Below are positions 25,641 to 35,113 of a stretch of DNA of 64,000 nucleotides, in pieces (position 1 is the first letter of the stretch; every line of letters starts with the position of its first letter). The DNA is from Streptomyces sp. NRRL F-2580. Its GTDB lineage: Bacteria; Actinomycetota; Actinomycetes; Streptomycetales; Streptomycetaceae. The position numbers were made by a program, and so were the translations under genes. A model generated the notes under the pieces. The model saw only the letters and a program-made list of their open reading frames with translations, searched no databases and was not told the origin of the DNA. The DNA is taken from the NCBI RefSeq assembly GCF_000720115.1, contig NZ_JOIR01000048.1:1-64000 (forward strand), in the 5' to 3' direction.

Positions 25641-25930
25641 CGGCCTCATCACTCCAGACGGGCAGCACCTCCAGCTACGGGCCGATGGCCGCGTGGCTTT
25701 GTCGCCGGGAGCCAGCAACGTTTGTTGGGCACCGCTGGGAACGGCCCGTCAGTGGCAAGAAACGTATTGCTGAGTTCGGAGATCGGGCAGCACTTCGACA
25801 GCGGTTCGGGAGTCACCAAAACACTGAGGCGGCATCGGATTGTTCACGAGTTTCGGCAGCGCGGAGCCGAAACCTCGAGGAGCACGGGCGTTAGCTCGTT
25901 CATGACCAAGACGTGTATCCCCGCTGTTTG

Positions 25931-26524
25931 CTATGAGGTCCGGGTTGCCTGCCTTGCTGTCCGGAATCGGTAGACGGCCCAGCCGGCACCGATCGCTGCG
26001 GCCGTCCAGACCATGGCCTCGGCCAGGACGATTCCCGGGGTCAGGGTCATGTGCGGCCGGGGCGGCATCAAGATCATCTGCACGGCAGCACCAACCGGCA
26101 CCGTCAACGCGGCGAGCAAACCGATTGGCCCAGGGCGCCTGATGACTGCGCCCACCACGCCCAGGACCGTTCCGAACAGCACGCTTGCCGCCCACCACAG
26201 GGCCAGATCCGACTCGTACCAGGCCAGCGGTTCATCTCGGGCAAAGGCGTCCGTCACGTAGTACGCCGCTGTGGCCGAGATCAGCGCCAGAGCGCCGACC
26301 AGCGCGCCTCTGGCCCATGTCCTGGCCCGCCAGCCCGTTGCCACCGCGAGCGCGGCCCATGCCCAGCCAGCGTCCATCAGCAGGCTGAGTACCTTGGCGG
26401 CGCCGGCCCAGAGGGTGCCCGCTATGGGGGTCCCGAGGGCCGAGTACGCGGAGGAGAGCGCGTTGACGAGCGAGGTGGCTGCCCCGAATCCCACCCCGAC
26501 CGCGACACCAGTAATGATCTTCAC
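25931..26524 (-). CDS. DUF6518-like membrane protein (197 aa)
   Basis: About six hydrophobic helices starting KIITGVAVGVGFGAATSLVN, with WAWAALAVATGW, an acidic loop (DAFARDEPLAWYESD), LWWAASVLFGTVLGVVGAVI and VGAAVQMILMPPRP. The pattern matches what I recall as DUF6518. GTG 26524 is chosen because the first helix starts right there. Function unknown. It is one of the few intact genes in the degenerate region. Confidence 0.75.
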   Translation of the reverse strand: MKIITGVAVGVGFGAATSLVNALSSAYSALGTPIAGTLWAGAAKVLSLLMDAGWAWAALAVATGWRARTWARGALVGALALISATAAYYVTDAFARDEPLAWYESDLALWWAASVLFGTVLGVVGAVIRRPGPIGLLAALTVPVGAAVQMILMPPRPHMTLTPGIVLAEAMVWTAAAIGAGWAVYRFRTARQATRTS

Positions 26525-27106
26525 ACCGGGAGAATATCCACGCCGCTCGAGCAGCGATGACGGTGTGACGGGCCGTGGCCGCCAGAACCCCGTGAACTCA
26601 TGACTGAGGCAAGCTTGGGATCCTTGAGACGGGCGTGGCGACAACCTCGTGCCGACCAAATGATTTCGGCACCATGGTCGCCACGCGTGAGACCGGCTTA
26701 CTAGCCGAGTGCAAGCTGGAGTGAAGCAGTGAGACCGGTGCATCTTCGATGAGACAGGACATCACTCCGGCCTTCAATCCGGCAATTCGCCGATCAACAC
26801 CCGAAAAGCGACGCCCAGAATGGGCCCTTCAGTCGACGAAGTCGGCGCACCCGGTATGGGATCCGACCTGTGATCACCTGGGAGGCCCGCACGTGGCCTC
26901 TCATGGCGTTCTGAGCTCGCGGGTGGGCCGTCGGCTACGGCAAACGGGTGTTATGGCGCGGTCAGATGTGACTGACCGCCGCAGTTGGCGGATGAGCGTC
27001 CGACTTGGCGGGCCGAAGCGTTTCGGTTGGCGGACGAGGGGGTGATTACGGTTCTCACCTGCGAAAGCTCAGCGCTGCACGGAACTGGGGCGCCCGACCT
27101 CCGGTC
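26525..27106. other. Region without a recognisable gene
   Basis: Short open frames exist on both strands but none has a recognisable family or a convincing ribosome site. A frame near 26985-27100 (RPTWRAEAFRLADEG) faintly resembles mobile-element proteins but is too short to call. Confidence 0.4.
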
Positions 27107-27463
27107 TTACTTTGCTTCGTTCTCGGTGGCGGTGATCGTCTGGCGTAGAAGGCGGCGGGCGGTCTCCAGGTCGGCGGCACGTTGATCGAGGACGTTCAGC
27201 TGGTCGCGGAGGCTGGTGAGGACGCCGGGGCAGGGGCGCAGTGCCGCCTCGTCAAAGGTGCAGGGCAGGATCTGGCGGATGATGCGGGTGGGCAGTCCGG
27301 CGGCCAGCAGGGCGCGGATGCGCCGCACCGTCTCCACCGTCGGGTTGTCGTACTCGCGATAGCCGTTGGTGCGGCGCTCCGAGTGGATCAGCTCCATCCG
27401 CTCGTAGTAGCGCAACAGCCGCTCGCTGACTCCTGTGCGACGTGACAGCTCACCGATCAGCAC
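27107..27463 (-). CDS. MerR-family transcriptional regulator (118 aa)
   Basis: The winged helix-turn-helix is clear: IGELSRRTGVSERLLRYYER, then NGYREYDNPTVETVRRIRAL. A dimerisation coiled-coil follows (LRDQLNVLDQRAADLETARR). A Cys pair flanks the coil (ILPCTFDEA ... RPCPGV), which might bind a metal or oxidant but is not a classic metal-site loop. GTG 27463 has AAGGAG at ideal spacing. It is divergent from the amidohydrolase gene, 86 bases apart, and probably controls it. Confidence 0.9.
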   Translation of the reverse strand: MLIGELSRRTGVSERLLRYYERMELIHSERRTNGYREYDNPTVETVRRIRALLAAGLPTRIIRQILPCTFDEAALRPCPGVLTSLRDQLNVLDQRAADLETARRLLRQTITATENEAK

Positions 27464-27549
27464 TGACCGGCTCCTTCCAGCTTGACCTTGCCACCGTGTC
27501 AGGGAGCAACAGTGCACTGGTCGGCCGCATTCCGGGCCGATCATCAAGG

Positions 27550-28350
27550 ATGGAGTGGTCATTGATCATCGATGCACACAGCCACGTCCACGATCCGGTC
27601 GAGGCACATGTGGGGGTGCTGGACGAGGCCGGGGTGGACTGTGCCGTGCTGTTCGCCACCCGCCCACATCCGGAGCGGGCTGGTGACCTTGCCTCGCTGC
27701 GGCGGGAGATGGCGATCCTGGACGAGGCCATCGGGGGTCGGGCCGGCACGGCCGAGGGGTATCGCGACGCGTGGCGGGAACTGGACGCCGCACTCGCCGC
27801 ATGGCCGGAGCGGTTCATCGGCTTCCTATCCGTACCGCTGGACCTGGAGCCAGAGCAAATTGCCGCGATCGTGGAACGCGAGGTCGTTGGGCGTGGGCTG
27901 CACGGGATCGGCGAGCTGACGCCGCCGCCCGGACGGGCAGGGGTGATCGAACCGGTGCTCCGGGCGGCGTCCGATCACGGCGGGCTGCCCGTGGTCGTGC
28001 ACGGATCCGCCCCGACCACGGCGGACGATCTGGTAACCCTGTCGGCGCTCGCCGGCCGGTATCCGAAGGTTCCGCTGGTGGTCAGCCAGCTCGGAGGGCT
28101 GAACTGGATGCAGGCTGTCGAGCTGGTTCGGGGCACGCCGAACATGTATCTGGAGCTGTCCACCGCCAACATCGTTTTCGCGGTCCGGCTGGCCATCAAC
28201 GAGATCCCGGACCGGATCCTGTTCGGCTCGGACGCCCCGTACGGCGACCCGGTCTTGGCCCGGGCGATGGTGGAGCGGGTCACCAGCCCGGGCGAGATAC
28301 GCGACCGGGTGCTCGGTGGGACGATCGCCGAATTGGTAGGGCTCGCCTGA
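27550..28350 (+). CDS. Amidohydrolase-2 family metal-dependent hydrolase (266 aa)
   Basis: A TIM-barrel amidohydrolase. The metal motif IIDAHSHVHD opens the protein. Further ligands are PVVVHGSAPT and the catalytic Asp in ILFGSDAPYGDP near the C-terminus. Family members (PF04909) decarboxylate or hydrolyse small carboxylates. Start ATG 27550; TTG 27562, giving MIIDAHSH, is an alternative with GGAG upstream. It is divergent from a MerR gene. A 192-base internal piece is duplicated at 22782-22973. Confidence 0.85.
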   Translation: MEWSLIIDAHSHVHDPVEAHVGVLDEAGVDCAVLFATRPHPERAGDLASLRREMAILDEAIGGRAGTAEGYRDAWRELDAALAAWPERFIGFLSVPLDLEPEQIAAIVEREVVGRGLHGIGELTPPPGRAGVIEPVLRAASDHGGLPVVVHGSAPTTADDLVTLSALAGRYPKVPLVVSQLGGLNWMQAVELVRGTPNMYLELSTANIVFAVRLAINEIPDRILFGSDAPYGDPVLARAMVERVTSPGEIRDRVLGGTIAELVGLA

Positions 28351-28656
28351 GGCAGGCCCGGCGTCCCCAGGTGCGACCCCGACAGATTGAGCGCTTCAGT
28401 TGGCGAACTACGCCAACTGAAGCGCTCCTTACCGTGTTGGCGGGTTGATTCCGGTCCTTCGTACGATCGAGAGACCCGGGGGTTTGGGTGTGGCTGAAAA
28501 CGCTCATGCCGTAGGTGTGGCTTTGACTGATTGGCCGCCCAGTGCCCCGCGACGACACGGCCACTCATTGGGATGAGCGAACGAAGATCGCTTCGTAAGG
28601 ACACGTCGGCGTGGTCGTCTGGAGGGTCCAGTCAACCGATCGACAAGGGAGGCTCG

Positions 28657-29830
28657 GTGCCCGAGCTCTGGGCGGGGACGGATGCCGGCAAGGCCGCGCA
28701 TCACTGCACGGTGATCGATACAGATGGGACGAAAGTTCTCTCGCGCCGGGTTCCCAACAACGAGGCTGAGCTCTTGGAGCTGATAGGCGACGTCCTCGCA
28801 CTGGCTGGACGACCCGGTGACCTGGGCAGTCGACCTGAACGCGGGCGGAGCCGCCCTGCTCATCGCCTTGCTCGCCAGTCACGGCCAACGGCTTCTCTAC
28901 ATCCCCGGCCGCACCGTTCACCACGCCTCCCGAAGCTACCGAGGAGACGGCAAAACCGACGCCAAGAACGCCTACGCCATCGCCGACCAGGCCCGGATGC
29001 GCCGAGACCTGCAGCCGCTGCAAGAGTGGGACGAGATCGCGGTGGACCTAAAGATTTTGACCGCCCGCCGCTACGACCTGGCCGCCGACCGCACCCGGGC
29101 CATCAACCGACTTCGAGCCCAGCTGCTGGAGTACTTCCCCGCCCTGGAGCGGGCGTTCGACTACGCCGCCTCCAAGGGCGCCCTCGTCCTGCTGACCGGA
29201 TACCAGACCCCGGCCGCACTTCGCCGGATCGGTACGAACCGGCTGTCGAGCTGGTTGAGGAACCGGAAAGTACGCGGCACCCAGGCCGGCAGACGCCGCC
29301 GTCGCCGCGGCACAGGCCCAGCACACAGCCGTCGCAGGCGAGACCACAGCCGCCGCTGCGGTCTGCCCCCTGGCCAAGGCCGTGCTGGCACTCGACGCAG
29401 AGATCGCGGGCATGGACCTGAAGATCGCGGCCCGCTTCCGTGAGCACCGAGACGCGCAAGTGATCACCAGCATGCCCGGTATGGGCCCGCTGTTGGGGGC
29501 GGAGTTCATCGCCTGGACCGGCGGGGACATGGACGCCTTCGGCAGTGCGGGACGCCTTGCCGGAGTCGCCGGCCTCGCACCGGTCCCGCGGGACTCAGGC
29601 CGGATCAGCGGCAACATGCGCCGACCACACCGCTATCACCGCCGGCTCCTGCGCGTCGTTTACCTCTCCGCCCAGATTGCCGCCCGCTTCTGCCCCACCT
29701 CGAAGACCTTCTACGACCGCAAACGATCCGAGGGCAAGAGCCACAAGCAGGCGATCCTCGCCCTCGCCCGCCGACGCCTCACGTTCTATGGGCACTCATA
29801 CGTGATCGGCGAACCCTTGAGGTTCAGCCT
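28657..29830 (+). mobile_element. IS110-family insertion element, transposase broken by three frameshifts
   Basis: The transposase starts at GTG 28657 (AAGGGAGG upstream). The DEDD N-terminal domain begins ELWAGTDAGKAAHHCTVIDT. A +1 insertion near 28806 shifts the frame to VTWAVDLNAGGAALL and HHASRSYRGDGKTDAKNAY. A second shift near 29275 leads to LDAEIAGMDLKIA and ITSMPGMGPLLGAEFIAWTG, the transposase_20 domain. A third near 29785 gives VLWALIRDRRTLEV before the end. IS110 elements lack terminal inverted repeats, so element ends cannot be fixed. The copy is inactive. Confidence 0.88.
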
Positions 29831-29999
29831 CCTCAGCGGGTCTCACCGCGGCTTGAGCCTGCGGCACGTTTCAGGGCGCGAAGAGCGGCTCGTAGGGGTG
29901 TCCCTCTGGGGTGAAGATCAGAACGAAGTCTCCCGCCAACCGAGTGGCCGCCTCCCGCAGGCGGGCCAGGACCTCTGCCTGGCCCGGACGGCCGAGGCC

Positions 30000-30690
30000 G
30001 AGGGCTGCGGCGGCGCGGTCTCTCCTAGCCCCGAGGTTGAGCAGGAGCGCCGCCGAAAGGCACGCGAGGCCCGGGAGGTGGAGGCACACGCTGCGGCAGC
30101 CGAGACCGCGGGCACGCCCGAGATGAGTGGCGGCGCCGCGGTCACGCTGGCCGCACCGCCCGCTACACCGGTGACGCAGGTTGCTCAGCGTCCGCAGCCC
30201 TTCACGCCGGACCTCCTGCCGTCGACCGAGGCCGTGGATGCATCGGGGGAGCTTTCTGCGGACGAACTGGACGAGCTGGACGAGCTGGACCGCTGCGAGC
30301 GCGCGTTCGCCAATGCGGATCAGGCCCAGTGGATGCGGGGAGTGGCGCTGCACGCGGTGCGAGACCGCAGGTTGTATCGCCATGGGGGTTGCACCTGGCC
30401 GCAGTACTGCGAAGAGATCGGCCTGAGCGAGTCCGACGCCAACCGCATGATCCAGGAGTACCCGCTGGCCCGGGCGATTGCTCAGATCTGGGTGAGTCCG
30501 AAGATGGTGCCGGCGTCTCACGTTCGGGCCCTGCTTGAACTGGTGCCTGTCTTCGACCTGGAACCCACTGCCGGGGCTACGTGAAACTGCGGGCCTGGGC
30601 GCAGGAGAACGGCCCCCGAGTGACTGCTGCAGACCTCGCCGCGATGACCAAGCAGTCCGCCCTCGCGGCGCCTGCCTACGAGACGCAGCG
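30000..30690 (+). pseudogene. Truncated plasmid/integrative-element type protein
   Basis: A Glu/Arg/Ala-rich coil (EQERRRKAREAREVEAHAAA) and an acidic spacer lead into DRCERAFANADQAQWMRG, HGGCTWPQYCEEIGLSESDA and PASHVRALLELVPVF, a helical DNA-binding-like module seen in Streptomyces mobile elements. A one-base shift near 30580 is needed to continue as YVKLRAWAQENGPRVTAAD. The frame then runs into a phosphatase relic on the other strand at about 30690. It is both frameshifted and truncated. Confidence 0.5.
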
Positions 30691-31385
30691 GCGGGTGGCC
30701 GGCATTGGACCAGGTCAGCGTCCAGCCGGGACGGCCGTCGGCGAGGTCGAGGGGGGCATGCACCAGTGTGCTGCCGGCGTCTATCGGCAGGACCGAGCAC
30801 GCCGCGTCGAGGGCGGTCAGCGCGGTGGCGGCGCTGTACGGCGGGTGGTCGAGCGTGGCCTGCCGCAGCATGCTGCGGATCTGGCGCGTGATCGTGGCGG
30901 CGGGCATGTCGTGGCCGGTATGTCGCCCACCGTGACCATGAGCGCTCCGGGCTCACCGCCTCGCAAGGCGGACGGCAGGTGGTGGGCGTCGTACCAGTCC
31001 CCACCGGTCACTTCACTGTCCGCGGCAGGCTGGTACAGGGCGCTGATCTCGACGCGGTCGGTGAGGGGAAGATCGGTGAGCATGGCTTCCTGTAGCTGCC
31101 GGGCCACGGAGATGCGTTCGTCGAGGTAGAGGGCGCGCTCCACCGCCTGCGCGATGTAACCGGCCGCGGCGGTCAGAGTGGCCCGTTCGCCGTTCGGTGA
31201 CGCCCCCTTCGTGCCGCTCGGCCCAGCAGACCGCGAGGACGCCCAGCAGGGCGCGGCTGCCCCAGAGGGGCAGGCGCAGCACATCCGGCATCGGATGCTG
31301 CCGAAAGACCGGCCGGCCTCAAGGCGCGCCACAGCCGCCCGCCCCGGGCCCTCCGGAGCCGACGCGACCGCTCGGGCGAACGGTG
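30690..31385 (-). pseudogene. SpoIIE-type PP2C phosphatase relic with GAF piece
   Basis: The minus strand reads a GAF end (PMPDVLRLPLWGSRALLGVL), the linker ERISVARQLQEAMLTDLPL and the phosphatase start YQPAADSEVTGGDWYDAHHL. A different frame then gives HDMPAATITRQIRSMLRQAT and WTLTWSNAGHPPLRL. At least three frame changes are needed. After the AGHPP motif the gene stops abruptly at about 30690, where the element-type gene begins on the other strand. The last third of the PP2C domain is gone. Confidence 0.75.
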
Positions 31386-31457
31386 GGAGGATGGCAGAAC
31401 CAGCGGTAGGGCGCTTGAACCAGTGCGCCCACCCCGAGACAGACAGCAGGCCAGGCC

Positions 31458-31847
31458 ATGACCAAGCAGCCGAAGCCGTCCCAGCCCGCCCACGGCGAGG
31501 GGCCGAGTCGCCACGAGGGCACCAAGCAGCACGGCTGGTCGCCGGATGTGGACGAGACCCGTCAGCAGGACAACCCGAGCGCTCACCGTTCCTTCCATCC
31601 GGACGAGTACGCCCCGGAAAAGGGCCCCGGCCGGACCGTTTCCAAGGAAGAAGCCGGAAACCCCCACGGCAAACCGGTGAAGAGCCACGGCAAGCGAGGC
31701 GAGGACCAGAGCAAGGGCTCTGGGGAGAAGGGCATGCACGACCTGGGTTCCCGGGGCCGGTCGCAGCGGCCCAGCGGGACGAAGGACGCTTCCGCCACGA
31801 CGGGCGTGGATCCTCAGGACCCGCCCGGCAAGCGCAGCGCCGGATAG
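31458..31847 (+). CDS. Hydrophilic, probably disordered protein (129 aa)
   Basis: Almost no hydrophobic residues. Rich in Gly, Lys, His, Ser, Gln and Asp (PSRHEGTKQHGWSPDVDETR, KSHGKRGEDQSKGSGEKG). No domain recognised. The composition resembles hydrophilin-like proteins linked to desiccation or osmotic stress, but that is only a resemblance. Start ATG 31458 with AGCAGG upstream. Followed by an SRPBCC gene on the same strand. Confidence 0.6.
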   Translation: MTKQPKPSQPAHGEGPSRHEGTKQHGWSPDVDETRQQDNPSAHRSFHPDEYAPEKGPGRTVSKEEAGNPHGKPVKSHGKRGEDQSKGSGEKGMHDLGSRGRSQRPSGTKDASATTGVDPQDPPGKRSAG

Positions 31848-31969
31848 CGCGGCGTCCCGTACGGCCCGCCGGGCAAGGGACCGCCGGCCGAGGCAAGCAC
31901 ATGCGGCCGGCGCGCGGTTCAGCGCGCGGGCCCGGCACCCCCGTCTGCTCCGGTAGAAGGACTTCTCTC

Positions 31970-32422
31970 ATGGCCGTCCGAAACCAGCTGATCCGTCGGT
32001 CCCCCCAGGCGGTGTGGTCGGTGCTCGCCGATCCGACCCGGTACGGGGAGTGGGTGGTGGGCCCGTCCGAGTCCACACCGCTCGATCAGCTCTGGCCGGA
32101 TGTCGGATCCCGGCTCCGCTACACCGTGCGGCTGGGCCCCTGGTCGACCGAAGGGGTGACGACCGTACGCCACCGGGACCCCGGCCGCGAGCTGGAGCTG
32201 GAGGCGTCGTTCAAGGCTCTGGGCACGGCGAGGATCTTCCTCCAGCTCCGGCCGTGGGGCGAGGAGACCCTCGTCGTCTGCGACGAGCACCCCCTGCGCG
32301 GCATCGGCGGCACCCTGCACAACCCCGCCGTCGAAGTCCTGCTCCAGCTCCGGCATCGAGGCATGCTGGCCCGCCTGGCCAGGATCGTGGAACACGATCA
32401 CGTCACGGCCCGCCATGCCTGA
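31970..32422 (+). CDS. SRPBCC-family (START-like) protein (150 aa)
   Basis: A Bet v1/START-like fold: starts NQLIRRSPQAVWSVLADP with the typical helix after strand 1 (TRYGEWVVGPS), central strands RLRYTVRLGPWSTEGVTTV and ELELEASFKAL, and a long C-terminal helix (NPAVEVLLQLRHRGMLARLA). These proteins bind hydrophobic ligands. The next gene, a phytoene-dehydrogenase-like FAD enzyme, overlaps it by 8 bases but is broken, so the operon may have lost its function. Confidence 0.85.
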   Translation: MAVRNQLIRRSPQAVWSVLADPTRYGEWVVGPSESTPLDQLWPDVGSRLRYTVRLGPWSTEGVTTVRHRDPGRELELEASFKALGTARIFLQLRPWGEETLVVCDEHPLRGIGGTLHNPAVEVLLQLRHRGMLARLARIVEHDHVTARHA

Positions 32423-32826
32423 CGCGGTGGTGATCGGCGCGGGCCCGAACGGGCTGGTGGCCGCGAACCTGCTGGTCGACGCCGGCTGGAGCGTGGAAGT
32501 CCTGGAGGCACAGCCGGAGCCCGGAGGCGCGGTACGCAGTGACCGAGGCGTCCACCCCGACTACGTCTCGACCTCTTCAGCGCCTTCTACCCCCTGGCCG
32601 CCGCCTCCCCGGTCCTCGCCCACCCGACCTCGCCGCCGAAGGCCTGCGATGGAGCCACGCCCCGTCCGTACTGGCCCACCCGCTGAAGGACGGCCGGTGC
32701 GCCGTACTGGAGCGCCGCGTGGAAGAGACCTCGGCCGGGCTGGCGGGATTCGCGGCGGCTGACGGGGACGCCTGGCGGGACATGTACCAGGTGTGGAGCC
32801 GGGTCGGTCCCGACCAGCTGCGCCCG
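32415..32826 (+). pseudogene. Truncated, frameshifted phytoene-dehydrogenase-like FAD oxidoreductase
   Basis: ATG 32415 overlaps the SRPBCC stop. The Rossmann FAD motif is intact: VVIGAGPNGLVAANLLVDAG ... VLEAQPEPGGAVRS. After HPDYVS the frame breaks; DLFSAFYPLAAASPVLA lies in a second frame and LAAEGLRWSHAPSVLAHPLK in a third, continuing to DAWRDMYQVWSRVGPD. It stops near 32826, leaving about 135 of the usual 500 or so residues. Confidence 0.75.
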
Positions 32827-32864
32827 TTGTCCCGGTCACGGCATCATCGCCCGGGATGCTGCCC

Positions 32865-33797
32865 TCATGAGGGCGCGTTGACGACTCCGAACGGTATGTG
32901 AACGCTGGGGGTGGCCGGCGCGGTGCCCTTCAGGTGGGAGACCTGGTCGTCGAAGAACACGTGTGGATCCAGGACGCCCATGACGGCGGCCTTGTCGACG
33001 CCGCCGAGGAAGAAGGCGTCGTTGACCAGTAGCCCCCACCGCTTGAGGCTCAGCAGGGCGCGCTCATGGGTGGGGGCGTCCCGAGCGGTGACCAGGGACA
33101 CCCGGAGGCGGGGCTGGTATCCGGGATTCCTGCGGCGCTCGTCCTCCTCACGGCGCTGGATGCGGTTGATGCCGGCGAGGAACTCGCCCAGCGGGCCTGG
33201 ATCGTGAGGCGTGGTCGCATTGCGGACCTCGTGCGCACGGAACGCGTCGAGGCCGGCCCCCTGGAAGATCCGCTCGGCGGAGTCACCCGCCAGCACCCCG
33301 TCGAAGTCGAAGGCGATGCGGAGCTCGGGGTCGGTCTCGTCGTCCACCCGTGCGGTCTCGAGTACGTGCCCCGCCGGTAGTCCGTCTGCCACCGCTTCAC
33401 GCACGTCAGCCTCATTGGCCGACAGGAACAACGACATGTTCAGCGCCGGCATGAACCGGTGGGGCGAACGACCCTGGCGAAAGACGGCCCGACTGATGCG
33501 CAGGCCGTGCGCTTGGATCGAACGCATGACCCGTAGCCCGGTGTCCGGGTCGTTCCGCGACAGGATGATGACCTCGACCAACGGATCGGACGGGTCCGCG
33601 AGGTCGTTCAACGACAGCAGGCGCCGGACGAACGGGAAGGCCGCACCCTTGGCCAAGACCACGTCCACGTGAGCCTCTTGGTGAGACCGGTACGCGTCCT
33701 CTCCCTGCTCGCGGAACACCGCGTCGCAGTCGGTGAGGTCGAACAGGGCGCTAGAGGCGATCCCCATCACCAGGCGACCGGACAGGTCGTACTTCAT
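32865..33797 (-). CDS. Cytosolic 5'-nucleotidase family protein (310 aa)
   Basis: Resembles the PF06189 5'-nucleotidase family related to NT5C1. Features are LVMGIASSALFDLTDCDAVF near the start, VEVIILSRNDPDTGLRV, the haloacid-dehalogenase-like Asp motif RIAFDFDGVLAGDSAE, and the late motif FLGGVDKAAVMGVLDPHVFF with DDQ. It should remove phosphate from nucleoside monophosphates in the cytoplasm. Start ATG 33797; upstream in-frame codons lack support. A P450 relic lies beyond its 5' end on the other strand. Confidence 0.82.
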   Translation of the reverse strand: MKYDLSGRLVMGIASSALFDLTDCDAVFREQGEDAYRSHQEAHVDVVLAKGAAFPFVRRLLSLNDLADPSDPLVEVIILSRNDPDTGLRVMRSIQAHGLRISRAVFRQGRSPHRFMPALNMSLFLSANEADVREAVADGLPAGHVLETARVDDETDPELRIAFDFDGVLAGDSAERIFQGAGLDAFRAHEVRNATTPHDPGPLGEFLAGINRIQRREEDERRRNPGYQPRLRVSLVTARDAPTHERALLSLKRWGLLVNDAFFLGGVDKAAVMGVLDPHVFFDDQVSHLKGTAPATPSVHIPFGVVNAPS

Positions 33798-33984
33798 GAC
33801 GCCCCCAGCTGGCGTGCGCGCAATGTTGGGATGGTTATCACCCTGGCGCGTGTCCGAAAACATGTGCGGCACTTGGGCGGGGAGATGCGGTGGACCGCCC
33901 GTCGGGGCCGCCGGGTCGGCCCTCGGGCTCAGTCGCCCGCCCTTCATGGGCTCCGCCCGGACTTCCTCCAACGGCTGCGCGAGG

Positions 33985-34164
33985 ACCCACAGCTGCTTCG
34001 GGGCCCCGCTGGCACGCCTGGAGGCGCAGCTGGCGCTGAGCGAGGTGAGCTGCCGGCTGGAGAACCCGTGACTGCCGGAGGACCCGCCGCCGTATCGCCA
34101 CAACGCGGTCCTGCCCGGCCCGCGCCACCTGCCGATCGCCTGCGACGGCATCCGCGCGGCCTGA
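33985..34164 (+). pseudogene. C-terminal relic of a cytochrome P450
   Basis: The frame reads HSCFGAPLARLEAQLALSEV, the haem-Cys motif and following helix of bacterial P450s, then RLENP, an in-frame TGA, LPEDPPPYRHNAVLPG and PRHLPIACDGIRAA before the true end. The TGA sits where P450s usually have Arg in NPRLxxDP, so a CGA to TGA change is likely. Everything upstream of the haem loop is missing. Confidence 0.75.
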
Positions 34165-34450
34165 ATCGCGAGCAGGCCGGCGCTCGGCCCGGGGTGGGGC
34201 GGCGCGTCGTCTAAACTTCGAGGCGGTTGCGGGGCGGAGATTCGCCGTGCGTGGCAACTGCGGAACGGTCGGTCGGTCCGGCCGGTCGCGGAGGGGGGCC
34301 CGGGCCAGGGCCTCGGTCCGGGACAGGGACCACATGGCGCCGATCATGAAGATCTTTGGGAATCCGATGACCGCCGGCACACGTCTCAGCGGTGTGGGGT
34401 GTCCGGCCCACCCGCCCGCGATCAGAAGAAACCCCAGGGAGAAGTGAGGT

Positions 34451-35113
34451 ATGTCGGTGATCTGCGTCGGAGGCATGATCGGGATCGGCAAGACGAGCGT
34501 TGCCGAACTGCTCGCCAAGGAGCTGGGCAGCGAAGTCTTCTACGAGAGCGTCGCAGACAATCCGATCCTCCCGCTCTTCTACACGGCGAGCCCCGAGGAG
34601 ATCCAGGCGAAGCGCTACCCCTTCCTGCTCCAGCTCTACTTCCTGCAGACACGGTTCGCCTCGATCAAGGAGGCGTACAAGCAGGGCGACAACGTCCTCG
34701 ACCGGTCCATCTACGAGGACTGGTACTTCGCCAAGGTCAACCACGACCTGGGCCGGATCAGCTCCCTCGAGATGCAGGTGTACGACGGACTGCTCAACGA
34801 GATGATGCGCGAGATCGACGGCCTGCCGTACCGCAAGGCACCCGATCTCATGGTCTACCTCAAGGCGGACTTCGAGACGGTGCTGCATCGCATCGGGCTC
34901 CGGGGCCGCGATTTCGAGCAGGACGAGAGCCTCGTCGAGTACTACCGGACGCTGTGGTCCGGCTACGACGACTGGGTGCACAAGCACTACTCGGCCAGCG
35001 AAGTCCTCATCATCGACATGAACCACACCGATGTGGTGAACAACGCCGAGGACGCGGCCCGCGTGGTGCAGGAGGTCAAGAACGCCTTGGCGGCGGCCAG
35101 GCTCCGGGCCTGA
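34451..35113 (+). CDS. Deoxynucleoside kinase family protein (220 aa)
   Basis: The P-loop is GGMIGIGKTSVAELLAKELG. The nucleoside-site DRS motif is NVLDRSIYEDWYFAK, and the LID-type Arg cluster is RIGLRGRDFEQDES. Family members phosphorylate deoxynucleosides in the salvage pathway, with specificity set by residues I cannot assign here. Start ATG 34451 with GTGAGG just upstream. Nearby 5'-nucleotidase would do the opposite reaction, but a functional link is only suggestive. Confidence 0.9.
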   Translation: MSVICVGGMIGIGKTSVAELLAKELGSEVFYESVADNPILPLFYTASPEEIQAKRYPFLLQLYFLQTRFASIKEAYKQGDNVLDRSIYEDWYFAKVNHDLGRISSLEMQVYDGLLNEMMREIDGLPYRKAPDLMVYLKADFETVLHRIGLRGRDFEQDESLVEYYRTLWSGYDDWVHKHYSASEVLIIDMNHTDVVNNAEDAARVVQEVKNALAAARLRA

